NCBI GenBank assembly: GCA_021399435.1
Contig: JAJTUP010000002.1
Span: 558,001-622,000, forward strand
Origin: Diaporthe sp. PMI_573
Lineage: Eukaryota; Ascomycota; Sordariomycetes; Diaporthales; Diaporthaceae
DNA length: 64,000 nt
Direction: 5' to 3'
This document shows, piece after piece, positions 1-11,900 of this stretch (positions are counted from its first letter, which is position 1; every line of letters begins with the position of its first letter). The notes under the pieces are model-generated. The model was not told the origin of the DNA. It saw nothing but the letters and a program-made list of their open reading frames with translations, and did no database searches. A program made the position numbers and the translations under genes.

Positions 1-1643
1 ATGACGGACGAGGCGGCGGTGGCCCGGGGCAGCTCGTACGCCCAGATGTCGTCCCAGAACTTGCCGGCGGCCTCGTGGCCCGCGTCGCTGGGGTCCCGCT
101 CGCCCAGGAGCAGGATCAGGTACTCCCTGCCGCCGGCTCCGCCGATCGTGACGGTCTGCATGCCCGCGACGCTGCGGTTGCCGGGCCAGTGCGGGTTGAC
201 CGCCTCGGCCTTGAGGGGCACGCTGGCAGCCTCGTCCTTGTCCTCGCCGGCGGCCGCGTTCTCCTCTGCGGCCGCGACGAGGGGCGCGGCGGGGCTGTCG
301 GCGAGCTCCGGGAAGACGCTCTTCCACTGGCCCTTGGCGCTGAGGACGACGTCCCGCTCGCTGCTGACGTTCTCGAAGGTGTCGACGCCGAGCTCGAGGT
401 AGTCCAGCTGGCCGCCCTCCTCGCCCTCGCCGTTGAAGCCGCCGAACCTCCAGAGCCTGCCCCCCGCGATGCCGAGGCTCGTGCCCCCGCGCGGCTTGCC
501 CGGCGCCGAGGGGAGCTCCTGCCACACCCTCGAGCGCACGTCGAAGGCCCAGGTGTCGTTGGCCCTGCCCTCGGCGAAGCACCCGCCGTGCACGATAACT
601 GTGCCGTACCCGTCGTCGTCCTCGTCCCGGCTGTTGTTGGCGACCTGGCCCACGGCGGGGTTGTCGCCCTGCGCCCACTCGGCCCACGTGGCGGCCTTCG
701 TATCCCTCCTTGTATCAAAGTCCCGCGGCTGGTCCATGCCGACTGCCGAGTGGTAGCTTCGCGCCGCGGGGTAGTGGTGCCTCTTGTCGGCGAAGGCGGG
801 GGATATGGGGCCCGCCGCAGGGAGGAGGGGGTCGAGGTAGCTCCACAGGTGCGTCTTGGTGTCGAACACCCAGACCCGGCCGTGCTCCTCCAAAGGCGTG
901 AGATCAGGGCCGCCGCGACCGCCAACGAGGAAGATACGGTTCCCGATGACGGCCGTGGCGTGTCCAACGCGGGGGCAGGGCACGTCGCCCAGGGACGAGC
1001 GGTCGATGTCTGCGTGGGCGAGGCCCTTGCCCTTGGAGCTGCTGGGGTCCGGGCCGTCGGCGATGTTCTCCGACCCGGTCACGACGTCGTCGGACCTCTC
1101 GGCCGAGGTGCCGAGGGGGACCTCAGCCAGGTCCTTCTCCTTGCTGTCGTCGTGGCCGTCGTCGCTGGGAGCGATGACAGTGGGGACCGGGGGCACCTCT
1201 TGCTTGGGGGCGGCCTTGGGCTTGACGGCGTAGTAATCGGCGCCGGCGCTGCTAAAGGGCAGGTTGATGATGTGCATGTCGTTGTCGACGGGCTTGCGGG
1301 GCCGGATCTCGCCGCCGAAGATGTAGGCGCTGCCGCCGACGACGTTGATCGAGTGGGATGACCGCGGCATCGGGGGGACGTCGATGCGCTCCCAGGTGGC
1401 CTTCTGTGTGGGCGTGCCCGGGTGTGCGGCGCCATATGGGAAGGCTGGCATCTTTGGGAGCCTGGACGAGAGGTCGGATAGATTGGGGAAGTTGGCGGGC
1501 ATCGAGGGCATCGCTGGCATTGCTGGCATGGCTGGCATGGCCGGCATGCCGGGGAGGTTTGGTCTGGGGATGTTGCCCACTTGGCCCTGGGCCTGGGCCA
1601 TCAGGTCGGTGGTCCGACGCTTGAGAGATCCGAATGTCTCCAT
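1..1643 (-). CDS. kelch-repeat beta-propeller protein, C-terminus cut by window edge
   Basis: An uninterrupted frame of 547 codons starts at the ATG at 1643 and leaves the window without a stop. No signal peptide or membrane segment is visible. Kelch-type blades are recognisable from strings such as YIFGGE (about residue 107), IFLVGGRGG, VIVHGGC and LWRFGGFNGEGEE, each followed by a Trp/Phe-containing strand such as VWVFDTKTHLW. This fits a galactose-oxidase/kelch propeller used for protein binding. Residues 32-47 are a Pro-Ala-Met repeat (PAM units), and an acidic, Ser-rich insert of about 70 residues separates the first blade from the rest. The strong opposite-strand frames here are GC-driven shadows. 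The partner and pathway cannot be read from the sequence. The family call is firm; specific function is unknown. Confidence 0.85.
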   Translation of the reverse strand, partial: METFGSLKRRTTDLMAQAQGQVGNIPRPNLPGMPAMPAMPAMPAMPSMPANFPNLSDLSSRLPKMPAFPYGAAHPGTPTQKATWERIDVPPMPRSSHSINVVGGSAYIFGGEIRPRKPVDNDMHIINLPFSSAGADYYAVKPKAAPKQEVPPVPTVIAPSDDGHDDSKEKDLAEVPLGTSAERSDDVVTGSENIADGPDPSSSKGKGLAHADIDRSSLGDVPCPRVGHATAVIGNRIFLVGGRGGPDLTPLEEHGRVWVFDTKTHLWSYLDPLLPAAGPISPAFADKRHHYPAARSYHSAVGMDQPRDFDTRRDTKAATWAEWAQGDNPAVGQVANNSRDEDDDGYGTVIVHGGCFAEGRANDTWAFDVRSRVWQELPSAPGKPRGGTSLGIAGGRLWRFGGFNGEGEEGGQLDYLELGVDTFENVSSERDVVLSAKGQWKSVFPELADSPAAPLVAAAEENAAAGEDKDEAASVPLKAEAVNPHWPGNRSVAGMQTVTIGGAGGREYLILLLGERDPSDAGHEAAGKFWDDIWAYELPRATAASSV

Positions 1644-3112
1644 GGCTGGTTTTGGTGCTGGGTTGGTGTTTTGTGAAGGTAGGCAAGGGTGGTGGAAGGG
1701 AGGGATGGAGGGAGTTTCGTCACTGGTTTATCTGGGGCGAGATGATGATGGATGGAGCTTGCACGGCTCTCTTTATTATTATCCTGGTGGCTGAGCCCGT
1801 CTGCGTGGTCTGTCGCAGTGGAGGAGCTGCGGTAATGAGCAGGGAGCTTCGCTGTGACGTAGGCGCGATCCGTATAACGGCTGATCTGCACTCGCTTCAG
1901 CCACGAGGACGCTCGGCTGATCTGCAGATAGACAGCGTGTAATCAAGGCAGCCACTTGAGAATTTCACAGCAAATAATGAAGATGCAGTCACTGAAACAG
2001 CAGTAACAGTTCCTTGTACAGATCAATTGACAGTGTTGAGTTCAGTCCACATAAAAGGTGGTTGGTCTACGCAGGTACGCAGGTATACGAGGTACGGAGC
2101 AGTTCCCGGATTGCGGGGTTCACATTCACACAGCTGGTGGACCCTGACTCGGACACTGCTCAGCCGCCCAGCTGCTCAGGGGCAAAGTATTCAACGAAAG
2201 GTAAGCTGCATGGGTATCTGAAGGGTTCGGGTTCTACGGGAGAGGGACACCCTCCCCCCAAACCTTGAACCCCATTTTGGACTTACACTCATTACATGGC
2301 TCCACAATGTCTGCTACCTATGTAGATATCTCAAATTCCTCGAATTTCAACAAAACGCGAGCTCCATAGTCATATCAAGTGACACATGTGAGAAATATCT
2401 GATACATGACTGTCTTATTCCCACAACTTACCACCGAGAAAAGGAACACAGGATCCACTGGCAGATGTTCAATTGTGGGCGGCTGGGCGGCTGGGCGGCC
2501 TTGAATGTTTCGAACAAGGTTATGACGGAGATTTATAATACACTGACCCAACTCTATAACACACTTATACCAGCGCTTAGACTCATCTTGTAGATTTGAT
2601 GCAGCACTAAACGGATTTGATATGAACTTTTGAACCCATTTAACATTCTTGTCCAGACAGAAACACACATTGGAAAAAACGAGAATCGACTTGTTGATCG
2701 CACAGTTTGGGTTCCTGCACGGCTCAGAACACCATGAAACTGGCTCTAAAAGGACAGTAAAAAGAAGGTCAGGAGCGACAGTGTACTTCTGATGACTTCG
2801 AATTCAATCCTGTTACTTCAGTGTCAGAACGGTCACATCACGTTCACAACGGCGCCAATGTTTTAATGAATGTCATCAATTTACAGCTTTCTATCTATAT
2901 ACAGCTCCCCATATTATCCTTTTCAGCTGTCCCAGCCGGCGCCTAAAGAATGTGGTATAATAATGCAAAACGAATTGAAAGAGAAAACAAGAGGACGACT
3001 GATCCAGATCAGCTACGCCTCCAGAGTGCTCAACCAACCAACCCTCTCATCCAAATTGACCAGGGTATCGTGTGTGCCTCGCTTTTGGGCTCTGACATAT
3101 TCAATGCCAAAT
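1644..3112. other. intergenic spacer, promoter side of the kelch gene
   Basis: No reading frame with coding character is seen. It holds the upstream region of the kelch gene and the 3' flank of the Egh16-like gene. The right half (about 2300-3000) is AT-richer than the genes. A short imperfect GGCGGCTGG direct repeat lies near 2480. Confidence 0.6.
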
Positions 3113-3973
3113 TTACTCCTCAGTCTTGAGGGCACGGGCGAACCTGCGCTTGGCGAGGTTGTACTCGATAGCCCTCTTCTTGGCAGCGGCGCTCTGTGTG
3201 AAGGCGACGGAGCCACCGAAGGGGCCGGCGAGGGCGGAGTTCTGCATGCGGGCAATGCAGACGTTCTGGGCGCCACCGACGGAGCCGGAGCAGGTCATGC
3301 CAGCGGGCATTTGCACGGCGATGGGGAAGTCCATGGTGGCGGCGCCGGACAGACCACCGATGCCGATGCCGGGAACGTCCTGGGTCATCTGGGCGTCCTT
3401 GAAGGCAGCGGGGTCAGTGCCGCCCGAGGTGGCGTCGATGGCGGCGGTCAGGGGACCGGCACCGTCCTGGTTGACCTGGTGGAAGGTCATCTGCAGGGTG
3501 CCATCATCCTGAGTGGTGGGCAGACCTTGGGCGGCGGCCATACCAGTGGCGGCCTTGACGGCAGTCTCCTGTGTGCCCTTGGGGGTCTTGGTGCCGCCGT
3601 TGGCAGCACGGGGCAGGTTGACACGGCGGGCGAGGGCGGCCTCGTGGAGCTCACGGGCAGCCTTGACGGACGAGGTGTTGCCACCGGCGCCGTCCATGAA
3701 GAGGCTCACCATCTTAGCGGCGTCGACGGGGCCACCGCCGTTGGTGCGGCCCAGAGCAGTGGCCTTGGAGGTGCCGAGCTCCTTATCACGGATGATGGAG
3801 GTGTCGGCCTCGGAGCCACACCGGGGAGAGGCACAGTCACGGGGAGTGCCATCGGCGACGGAGAGACCGGGCAGGTTCACACCGTTGGCACCCTGGACGG
3901 CGGAGACGACACCGTGGGCGAAGACATTGGTGGCAGCGTAGGCCGCGATGAGGATGGCGCTTGAGTACTGCAT
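3113..3973 (-). CDS. Egh16/GAS1-like secreted protein (DUF3129-type virulence-associated family)
   Basis: Single-exon gene of 286 residues. Residues 1-19 form a signal peptide (hydrophobic AILIAAYAA core) with a likely cut after VFA, which would leave His20 as the mature N-terminus. Cys47 and Cys52 (motif DCASPRC) and Cys228 and Cys239 (MTCSGSVGG...NVC) could form two disulfides. The body is Gly/Ala/Thr-rich, as in the Egh16H/GAS1/MAS family, which is known from infection-stage secreted proteins of powdery mildew, rice blast and insect pathogens and also occurs in saprotrophs. The start is the only ATG ahead of the signal peptide. The C-terminus is basic (AKKRAIEYNLAKRRFARAL). Location is inferred to be the cell surface or outside the cell. 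No enzymatic activity is established for the family, so a role in host contact is only inference. Confidence 0.85.
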   Translation of the reverse strand: MQYSSAILIAAYAATNVFAHGVVSAVQGANGVNLPGLSVADGTPRDCASPRCGSEADTSIIRDKELGTSKATALGRTNGGGPVDAAKMVSLFMDGAGGNTSSVKAARELHEAALARRVNLPRAANGGTKTPKGTQETAVKAATGMAAAQGLPTTQDDGTLQMTFHQVNQDGAGPLTAAIDATSGGTDPAAFKDAQMTQDVPGIGIGGLSGAATMDFPIAVQMPAGMTCSGSVGGAQNVCIARMQNSALAGPFGGSVAFTQSAAAKKRAIEYNLAKRRFARALKTEE

Positions 3974-6900
3974 TGTGTCTGGTTTTGTGGTTGGTATTTA
4001 GACCGAAAGACTTGTTTATGAGGTGAAAGAGATGGCTGAAGTGAAGACGGCTGTAAATAGAAACTTGGAGCTCCGGGCTCTGGTACAAAGAAGGGCTGGT
4101 GATGAGAGAGACTGATTAGACGACTGAAGAAGCTGCTGATGATGATGAGAGAGGAAAACTGGAGCGGTAGGAGGCCATGGCCCCGTGAATCTTATAGAGA
4201 TTTCGGATGCCAACCGTCTTGGTACAGCTTGGCCTGCATCTTGGCGATGCTTGACAGGCTTGGTACTCTGGGCGCCAAGTTGCCATGCAAAGAGTTCGGA
4301 CTCGAGGTGCTCTGGATTCTCAGAGATCAGGTGAAGCAATGATCCGACGATGGAGTTGAGGCAGTGTGGCTGTTAGCCCGGGCACGGAGCCGGGAGAGGC
4401 CCAGCCCGCCATGCCTGCAGGTAACGGGAGTGGCTGCAGATCCACGCTGCAAGGGCACATTTCGTGTTGCGATTGGTTGTCTGTCGAGGAACAGGTGGTT
4501 TGGTGCGTGCATCTCCCGGCGGCGCAAAGGGGTGAGGCCTGTCGTCACTAGGCTCGGGAGTCGGGAAAGTGGGAGGATGATCGGCGCGTGCTCTACAGGG
4601 GCTGCCGCTCGTCATGCAAGGCAGATTTGGTTGCGATCGCGGCGGCAGGTTGTTGGGTGCAAGGAGCACTGCTCGTCAGGAACACTCGGGTCAAGGGTCG
4701 AGGGCAGTCATGTTTTGAGGGCACATCCCAGGTACGGAGTGAAAGGGGGTCAGAGAGCGCTTGCGATTTGCTGATCAGGTGAAACGAGGTCTGTTTAAGC
4801 ATTTGAGCCGCACTGGGATTCGGTCCACAGAGACGGGGGTTGGCAGGGGTACACAGCAAGGGAAGGGAAGGAGTGGCCGGGGCCAGTGGGGCGCAGCCGG
4901 CTCTTCTTCTCCTGCTGCCTCTCCCCTTCCTCCTCTACTGTGTATCCGTCCAGCCCAGCCTTGCCTGCATGTGGCCTTGGTGCCTTCCCACCCAGCAAGT
5001 CGAGAACCTGCCCATTCGGCTCCCAATCGGCTCCTCGCCTAACCCAAACCCAAACGGCAACCGACACCCTGATCTGCCTGGGGTCGAGCAGATCATGTCA
5101 AACACCGCCGGTCACGTCTCCTGCAACATGGCGCCTATGCCTGAACACAACTCCTCCTACCTAGATACTTGCTGCCGCCTCCTCGTCATGCACTTGTGGC
5201 CCCCGTCTGCGGCTCGCGACTAACTCGGTTCCTGGCCACCAGCCATGATTCGTCTCTTTATACCACATGACAGATCCTGTCTTCTCAAGCGCGAAGCAAC
5301 CCAAGGAAGAAAAGCATGGCGCCACACTGCATGTGCCCAGTGACAAATTAAGCGCACGGCAAGGCAAGCTGCATTTCGATAAGCATCGGTGCCTTCGATA
5401 TCCGGAACTAATCCCATCACACATCTTGTTCACTTAGGGAACTCAAAAAACATGTGCGCTCCCCGCAGTTACCTGACCTGCGGATCAGTGTTTGCCGCCA
5501 AGATAAACGTTTGAATCTCGTCAGTGCAATCGTAATCGGGATTGGAAACAAGGAGCGTCCTGCTTCCAAATTCCCCCCGGTGGACATGCCTGTGCACACT
5601 CTCTTGCGTCCCAAGTACTGTACCACGCGTGCCGAGGAACGCCAGAGGCGACCCAAGACCGATCAAGCTTCTACCAAGACATGTCGAGAGGCTTGGCCAC
5701 TGCTGATCCCTCTTCCACGGCACTCTCTGGCCAAATCACCAGCACCTCCAGCGACTTCATCCCGACTCTTCTCTCGTCTCAGCAAAACAATATGGATGGC
5801 ATAACTCCGTAGCAGCGGGGACAATGTAACCCGGGTGGGCTCAACGCCGCCCCCGTGCGTTGTTTCCACCTCGTCCCGTCTGCAGCACACGATCTCAACG
5901 ACGTGGTTTCCGGCCACCCCTCTTTGTCATCGTCTCAACCTGACGCTCAAGATCCAGGAGGCCAGTGCAAGGCTCACTTAATCCGGTAATTCTTCCCCTG
6001 CTGAATGGCTGAGTCGTCTGGACTAGTCGAGAGGGTTGATTCAGGGTGGGGCCGCTGATTCGTGGACCAGGGACGGGGCTCTATCTTTCAACCTCGGGTC
6101 CCCTCGGTGTTTCGATGCGTCCAAAACAAAACAGCACTCACCGAACATGTTTGAGGCGCAGGTTGCGGCCCCAACGCAGAGTTTTCCCTTCTCCTGAGGC
6201 TGCCGCTGGACTCATGTCTCTACCTTTTGTGTCAGGGAGGGCATCATGCATTCATTGTACACCATTGATTGGGGTTCACCTGCTTGACCTGGAGGCAGGC
6301 ATGATCAGGCGGTTCAAGGGCATCAGGAGGAGCGCGTCTGTACACAAATATTCAGGGGACTTCAAACACATCGCAGTTTTGTCTGATTTAGGAACAGGCA
6401 AAATAGAATGAGCCCACCCTCCATGGCCCAAGTCCCGTCCCAGCTTCGCGTCCGATAGGAACGACGAAGTCGCTGAACCTAAGGTAGGATCAAGTTTGCT
6501 CGGCAAGACCGTTCAAATTTCTTCTTGCCTCTAAATTTCACCTAAATTTGTCACCTGTTACTACTGCCCGGAGTAGAGTGATTCTCATCGGGACTTCGTA
6601 TGCCTTTCAATTTGGAAGAACACATGCGCTCTGTTGTGGCTGATTGGAGCATCCAGACTTCTCTTCTATTCAACACACCGATACTGGTCAACACGACTTT
6701 GCAGAAGCAGTATTAGTCTGGTATGGACAAATCTTCTTCTGTGCCACGTAATTCTATGGAAATATGTGTCGGATGGAAATATTTGCTAATTCAAATGCTC
6801 AATTAGTTACAACTAGTTCCCACGAAGCCTCATATTAGGCAGACTCAGTCCCCGTCCCCTTCGAACCCAGCCCTTGACTTTACCACAGCCTATGGTTGCG

Positions 6901-7575
6901 TACGAGATTGGAACCTTGTATACCATCTATGGCCTTAGCCAATTCTTCATGAGCGCCTCTTGCTCTCCAAGTTGTCCGCGGGCGCTGTTTTATTCTGACA
7001 GGCTACAGCTATATTGGTTTTTCCTCTCAATAATCACGACGGGAAATCACGACGAACAATAGTTCACCGGCCACATATCAGTCCAGTTTCGTTTGGGAGC
7101 GACCTATATGGTGCAGGTATGAGAAGGCCAAGTAGGAGTGGTGTTTCAAACAACAGCCTGCGTATCTACCCAAGTCTGTGGCAAGGTCAACTGGGACTGG
7201 CAAAACGTGCGATGTTTGTAGTTGGAGTGGGCGTGTTGGCCACAAGATAACTACAGAAGGACCAAAACGCACCCTTCAAATAACGCGAGCCCCCCCCCCC
7301 CTATTCGCCGCCACGAAGTTGGTAAGCAACAAACAGCATCACCGGAATTGATTGCTTGGCAATTGTGGATTAGAAGCTATGAAAGACTAGGAAGACGTGA
7401 GAAAGTTGAAATGATCCAGCATGACAAACAGAATAGTCAACCAAGGAGATAAGTAGCCATAGATCGTGAAATCGTCGAAAGCCATGGGATCCTCCCCGAG
7501 CATCCAGGAGCGCCACGTCCCGGACGGTACACAAGAGGACGCTCCACTGCAATTTCTTCGGCTGCGCAAGATGCG
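3974..7575. other. long intergenic region without a supported gene
   Basis: About 3.6 kb. The first few hundred bases are the promoter and 5' leader of the Egh16-like gene. All frames are short and have no recognisable domain or codon bias. A run of 12 C lies at 7290-7301. I see no RNA gene. Confidence 0.5.
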
Positions 7576-8946
7576 TCAGACCCGTTGGGGCCGCAAGCCC
7601 CTCCCATTCCTCTTGGTAACCTTGTCGTCCTGGAACCCGTCCTGCGCCATCGCCTTCGGCGGGTAGAGCTTCGCGAGCATGTCTGGATGCTTCCTGACTA
7701 CATGGGGCTTGACGTTGTCCGGCCGGTTCCTGAAGGACTGGTTGCAGACCGGGCAGTGGTAGTCCTTGCTCCTGTGGTTGCGCTTGAAGTGCTTCTCGAC
7801 GGCCTGCTTCAGCTTCATTAACGACCTGTTGCCTTTCATGTCCGGTACCCACAGGCATTCTCGGCACTTGAAAGACTGGCTGTCGGTGGTGGTGGGAGAG
7901 AGGTTGCCCTCGCTCCCCACAAGCGTATCTGCCCTGGATATATCGGTAGAGGTCGGGGATGACAGATCGGGGGATATATCGGCCCCGGAAGCGAGTTCCA
8001 GAATGGGGTAGTGCTCTTGGGATAGGTCGACGGGCAGTTCGGCGACGAACATGTGGGCTTCTTGTTGAACCCACTGTCCTTGTTCCTGAACAAAGTTTCC
8101 GACATCATCGTGGTTGATGTTGGTATTACTGCCCAACAGAGGGTAAGTCATCATTGCCTCCATGCTTTTTCCATCCAGTTGCATGTTTGTGATGTCTGGC
8201 GAGAACGCATGCACTGGAAGCTCGAATGATGTCGATTGGTAAGGAAAGCCACCAAAATGTTGAACATTGCAGGGTGTTTGCGTGTTGCTGGCACACAGAA
8301 ACAGATTGGGGTCATCGCGGCACGGCAGTTCTAACCATGAGAATTGCGAGGGAGACAACGCAGGTTGAGACGTAGAAGAGGCCGATGAGGGCCCCTGCGC
8401 TGAGTCAGGGCTGTAGAATCCACTTCCGTATGGTGAGTTGGTAGTTGTAGAACTTGGGAAAGAATCATTGGACGACGCCACGTAGATTTTCTCTGAAAGA
8501 GATTGTGTGATTATTGGATCGATGAAAACATTTCTGTTGTGCTGAACGAGAGAGCTGGGTGCGTGGGTACTGGACTTGATGAGATCAGCCGCATTTGGCA
8601 TCGGCGCCGCTTGATATCTCTCCTGAGAAGAGCCGGCGTCCGATATAGGGGATGCTACTGGCGAAGATCCAGCAGAGGAAGAGCGGCCTAGGATAGTTTC
8701 CAAGCTTTTCTTGAAGTTCAACCTAATCTTGTTTCCATGACTTATCGGGGGCACTCGGACATCTGCCTGACAGCAGGGGCAGCTATACTGCCTTGTCGTC
8801 GCCTTGAGATGCTCGCAAACGTCAAGGTGAGTGATTGCGTCATCGAATGTGGAAAACCGTCCGTCGCAACCTGGGAGAAGACATTTCCAACTGTCAGGCG
8901 GACCCGGAGAGGGCTTTTTCTTATTTAGCCAGATGTAATATTCCAT
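7576..8946 (-). CDS. C2H2 zinc-finger protein, putative transcription factor
   Basis: Single open frame of 456 residues. An N-terminal finger-like unit begins at residues 21-47 (WKCLLPGCDGRF, then H/C ligands in HLDVCEH), followed by a CPCC pair (YSCPCCQADV). The middle 250 residues are Ser/Thr/Pro-rich and low in structure. Near the C-terminus two zinc-binding units follow each other: FKCRECLWVP with a distant HFKRNH, then a clear C2H2 finger YHCPVCNQSF...HVVRKH. The tail is basic (KRNGRGLRPQRV). Architecture and composition indicate a nuclear DNA-binding regulator; targets are unknown. The start could lie in an upstream exon, but no convincing one is seen. Confidence 0.8.
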   Translation of the reverse strand: MEYYIWLNKKKPSPGPPDSWKCLLPGCDGRFSTFDDAITHLDVCEHLKATTRQYSCPCCQADVRVPPISHGNKIRLNFKKSLETILGRSSSAGSSPVASPISDAGSSQERYQAAPMPNAADLIKSSTHAPSSLVQHNRNVFIDPIITQSLSEKIYVASSNDSFPSSTTTNSPYGSGFYSPDSAQGPSSASSTSQPALSPSQFSWLELPCRDDPNLFLCASNTQTPCNVQHFGGFPYQSTSFELPVHAFSPDITNMQLDGKSMEAMMTYPLLGSNTNINHDDVGNFVQEQGQWVQQEAHMFVAELPVDLSQEHYPILELASGADISPDLSSPTSTDISRADTLVGSEGNLSPTTTDSQSFKCRECLWVPDMKGNRSLMKLKQAVEKHFKRNHRSKDYHCPVCNQSFRNRPDNVKPHVVRKHPDMLAKLYPPKAMAQDGFQDDKVTKRNGRGLRPQRV

Positions 8947-11900
8947 AAGAGTGAATTTCAGGTGTTGATTGGGCCAGGGCTCGAAGACACGGTTGCTGAA
9001 CCTATGCGTCCGTCAATCATTACTCAGGCACGGGACCCAGCCAGGAAACATACAGGCAGCTCGCGACATGTTGGCCACGCTTATCATACTCTGGTGAAAA
9101 TGTTGAATGCTGTGCCGGAGCTCCACTTGGGCTGTCGAAGCCTTGATGTTGATAAGTCATGTTTGCTTGCAAATCCATCGATTGCTTCTTCGACACGAGG
9201 CTGTGGAACTGCGGGGATCGAGGCCGAGCCTAAAGTTGCCGGGATCCTCGAGCGTGTACAAGGTTCTTGGAAATATTTTTAAACATCTCCAAAGGAATCA
9301 GTTCATTGTTTATAGATAACTTTGGCATAGGCTCCCTGCACTTCCAAGGGCCGTTGTTCCAAGCTTGATCTGGTGACCCGGTTCCATGTTGTCGAACTCC
9401 ATCACCCTTCAGGGTTCGCAAGGCTCGCAGGCCCAAGATGCAACCGGCGTCGTAATTTTCGCCTCATCCATGCACTGGATGCACCCGCAATCTGCCTAGC
9501 AGCACTTTTTGCCTGAGGAAGTCGAGAAGGGACTGGCCCTGCATGAAGGGCCAACTCCTTGGGTGAGGAGAACCCAATGAATCCTCCACGGGACCATGAA
9601 GTATGAGCATCATGAGGGCACATAGAGAACTTAAGCACTATGCAGGGTCGAAACAGAGATGTGGAAAAAAGGCAAGTTGTAAACGATCGACTGCCAGTGT
9701 CGTCGGGGTGGCAGGGTCACGGTTCGCAATGGGCCGCGAAAGGGTGCTGGTTCGGCTCACGGGGAGTATCGGGGAGACAGTTCCGGTGGTACTATACCGC
9801 AACAAACAGTTAGCATAGCATGGTATGAGATCGAAGGGCGTAGGGTCCATCGGAAGGGCACCCGGTCTCTTCGAGCCGGTAGGGTCATTGGAGGGACGAA
9901 GGGGGCAATGCCAATGTGCTTGGGTGATGGAACTCCGAGTCGCAGCCTGGGAAACCTTAGTCACTGTTCCGATAGTTGCAGTGTTGCTTCTTGGTTTCGG
10001 TCAAGTAATCCGGTTATGGAAGCAGAGCCTCAAGGCCGGTCCATCGCGTTGGCAGTGCTCGGCTCGGCTCAGATAGTCTCGGTGGCTGCCACGAAGCAGC
10101 CGGTAGGATCGGCGGCAGGCTCTCGAGAAACAAGAATCGGTAGGTTCAGCATTCGTGGCAATGTAGGGAGAAAGCATCTTCCATTGAAAACTGGAATGAA
10201 TTAGAGCGACAGGCCGCTGTTATAACATTCGCCAATACAGCCCCCAGAGCTGAAAATACAAATCCATAAATAATGACAGCTGCGTCTCGTAGACTAATGA
10301 TGGGGTCCTAAACCATATGAGTGAAGCAGAATATGATCAACCCGAAGCGCCCCCAAAACAGGCCCCCAATAGACAGCACACAGTCTCGATCTCACCGCAG
10401 CAAACCATCGTGACTGCTGCGCATCACTCAGCGCCCAGGCAAGCCAGCCGCCGGATGAGAGCAGAGCCCCTCATCTCAAGAGACACGCATGCCTCTTTGG
10501 GCGTAGTACCGCATCATGGTGGGCGTTCCGACGCCCTACAAGATAATGAACCAGCCATGACGGAAGTGCCCAAGCCGCTCCTATGCACGGTAAAGTGGGG
10601 GGTCGATGGGGTCATTGGTGGTGTTCTACACCTACATGCAGTGGCTGATATCCATGCAGAAGACCGGATTTGGGGGCGATGGCTTGCAAATTCAGCTTGC
10701 GAACATGTACAGATCAAGCCGCCCCCGACTCCTCAGATGGAGGGAGTGTCTAGCCGCTGTCTCAGAATGTCAGCGATATGAACACAAACGATAGAGGAGA
10801 CACTAATATACGCTCTCCAAATCATTTTGATATCAACACCTTTTCCCTTGCTGACTGGAAAAACTTGGAAACTTTCTTCTTCCGAAAGAGATCTTGTTCT
10901 GTGAAGAGGCTGGTGTGACCTGTTCCAAGCTGCCAATGGCAGGCGGACACGGGACACTGGGCCCTAGGAGCATCAGCTTCTGTCATCCCATTTCATTTGG
11001 AGAAATGTGGGAGGACGGCGCAGAATCTTCTGTGCAGCAAAGATACTCGTCGGCATGAAGCGCCCTTTATACCCATGGCGAGTGCCCTATTTCACGGTTG
11101 ACGCATCCATAAGTCCCAAAGTCCTAGATTCTGGTCAGCTGGTCTTCGATCAACGGCGTGGCCGTAGGCCTAAGGAACCCAGTGGCGTTGTCGACACACG
11201 GCAGAACTCACCTGTTCGAAATGGAAGTCCCCGCTGGATCGCCACACACGGGCGCTCTGAGCTGGTGTGCTGGGCACTCGAATGACAGGCTGCCATCGCT
11301 TGACACTCAAGCGCGCTAGAGGCCATCAGCTGCTGTGAGTCAGCCCAAGTGGGCTGGAAGAGTATGGGATTTAGTCGATTGGGATGGAAGTCTTTGACCC
11401 CAGGATTGCCTGAGAAGTACTCTGGCTCCTAGGTCTTCTCAAACGGCCAAGCGGGAGGCAGCATTGTTTCATATACTCAGAGTGGCACACCCCCCACCCC
11501 GTCATTATGAAGAATCTTCGTACTCCCACACGGCTCGATTACGACATAGTCTGATAGTTGTCATATCCATTCGCGAGTCTGCCTTCGTTTCGCTTCTGGA
11601 ATCAGGACTTGTCTGGCTTCACTTGACTTTTCCAACCAGTCACCTGGAACCTTTTTCGTTCTCAGAGGATAGCCATCATGGTCTGGTATCGGAACTATTG
11701 TATCCATGGCTCTAGGGCCAGAGAGTCTGCCCTGCCAGTCTCCTCAGCTTCGCAAACTCTTCAGGTCCAAGATCCCCATGCACGGTCTGTTTGTTTTCCA
11801 TCTCGAATCTGGTACGCAAATAATGTGTGTGACCTTGCATCACCGCCATTTCCCTACCAGAAGAATGCCCAAGGAGCCTTTATCAAATACCAATATCTAT

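Noticed and set aside
75..1361. 428-codon plus-strand frame
   Set aside because: It lies opposite the kelch gene, is Val/Ala/Gly/Asp-biased with no domain, and is a GC-rich shadow of real codons.
2870..3964. 364-codon plus-strand frame rich in Gly and Ala
   Set aside because: Mirror of the Egh16-like gene, which has a signal peptide and family motifs; this frame has none.
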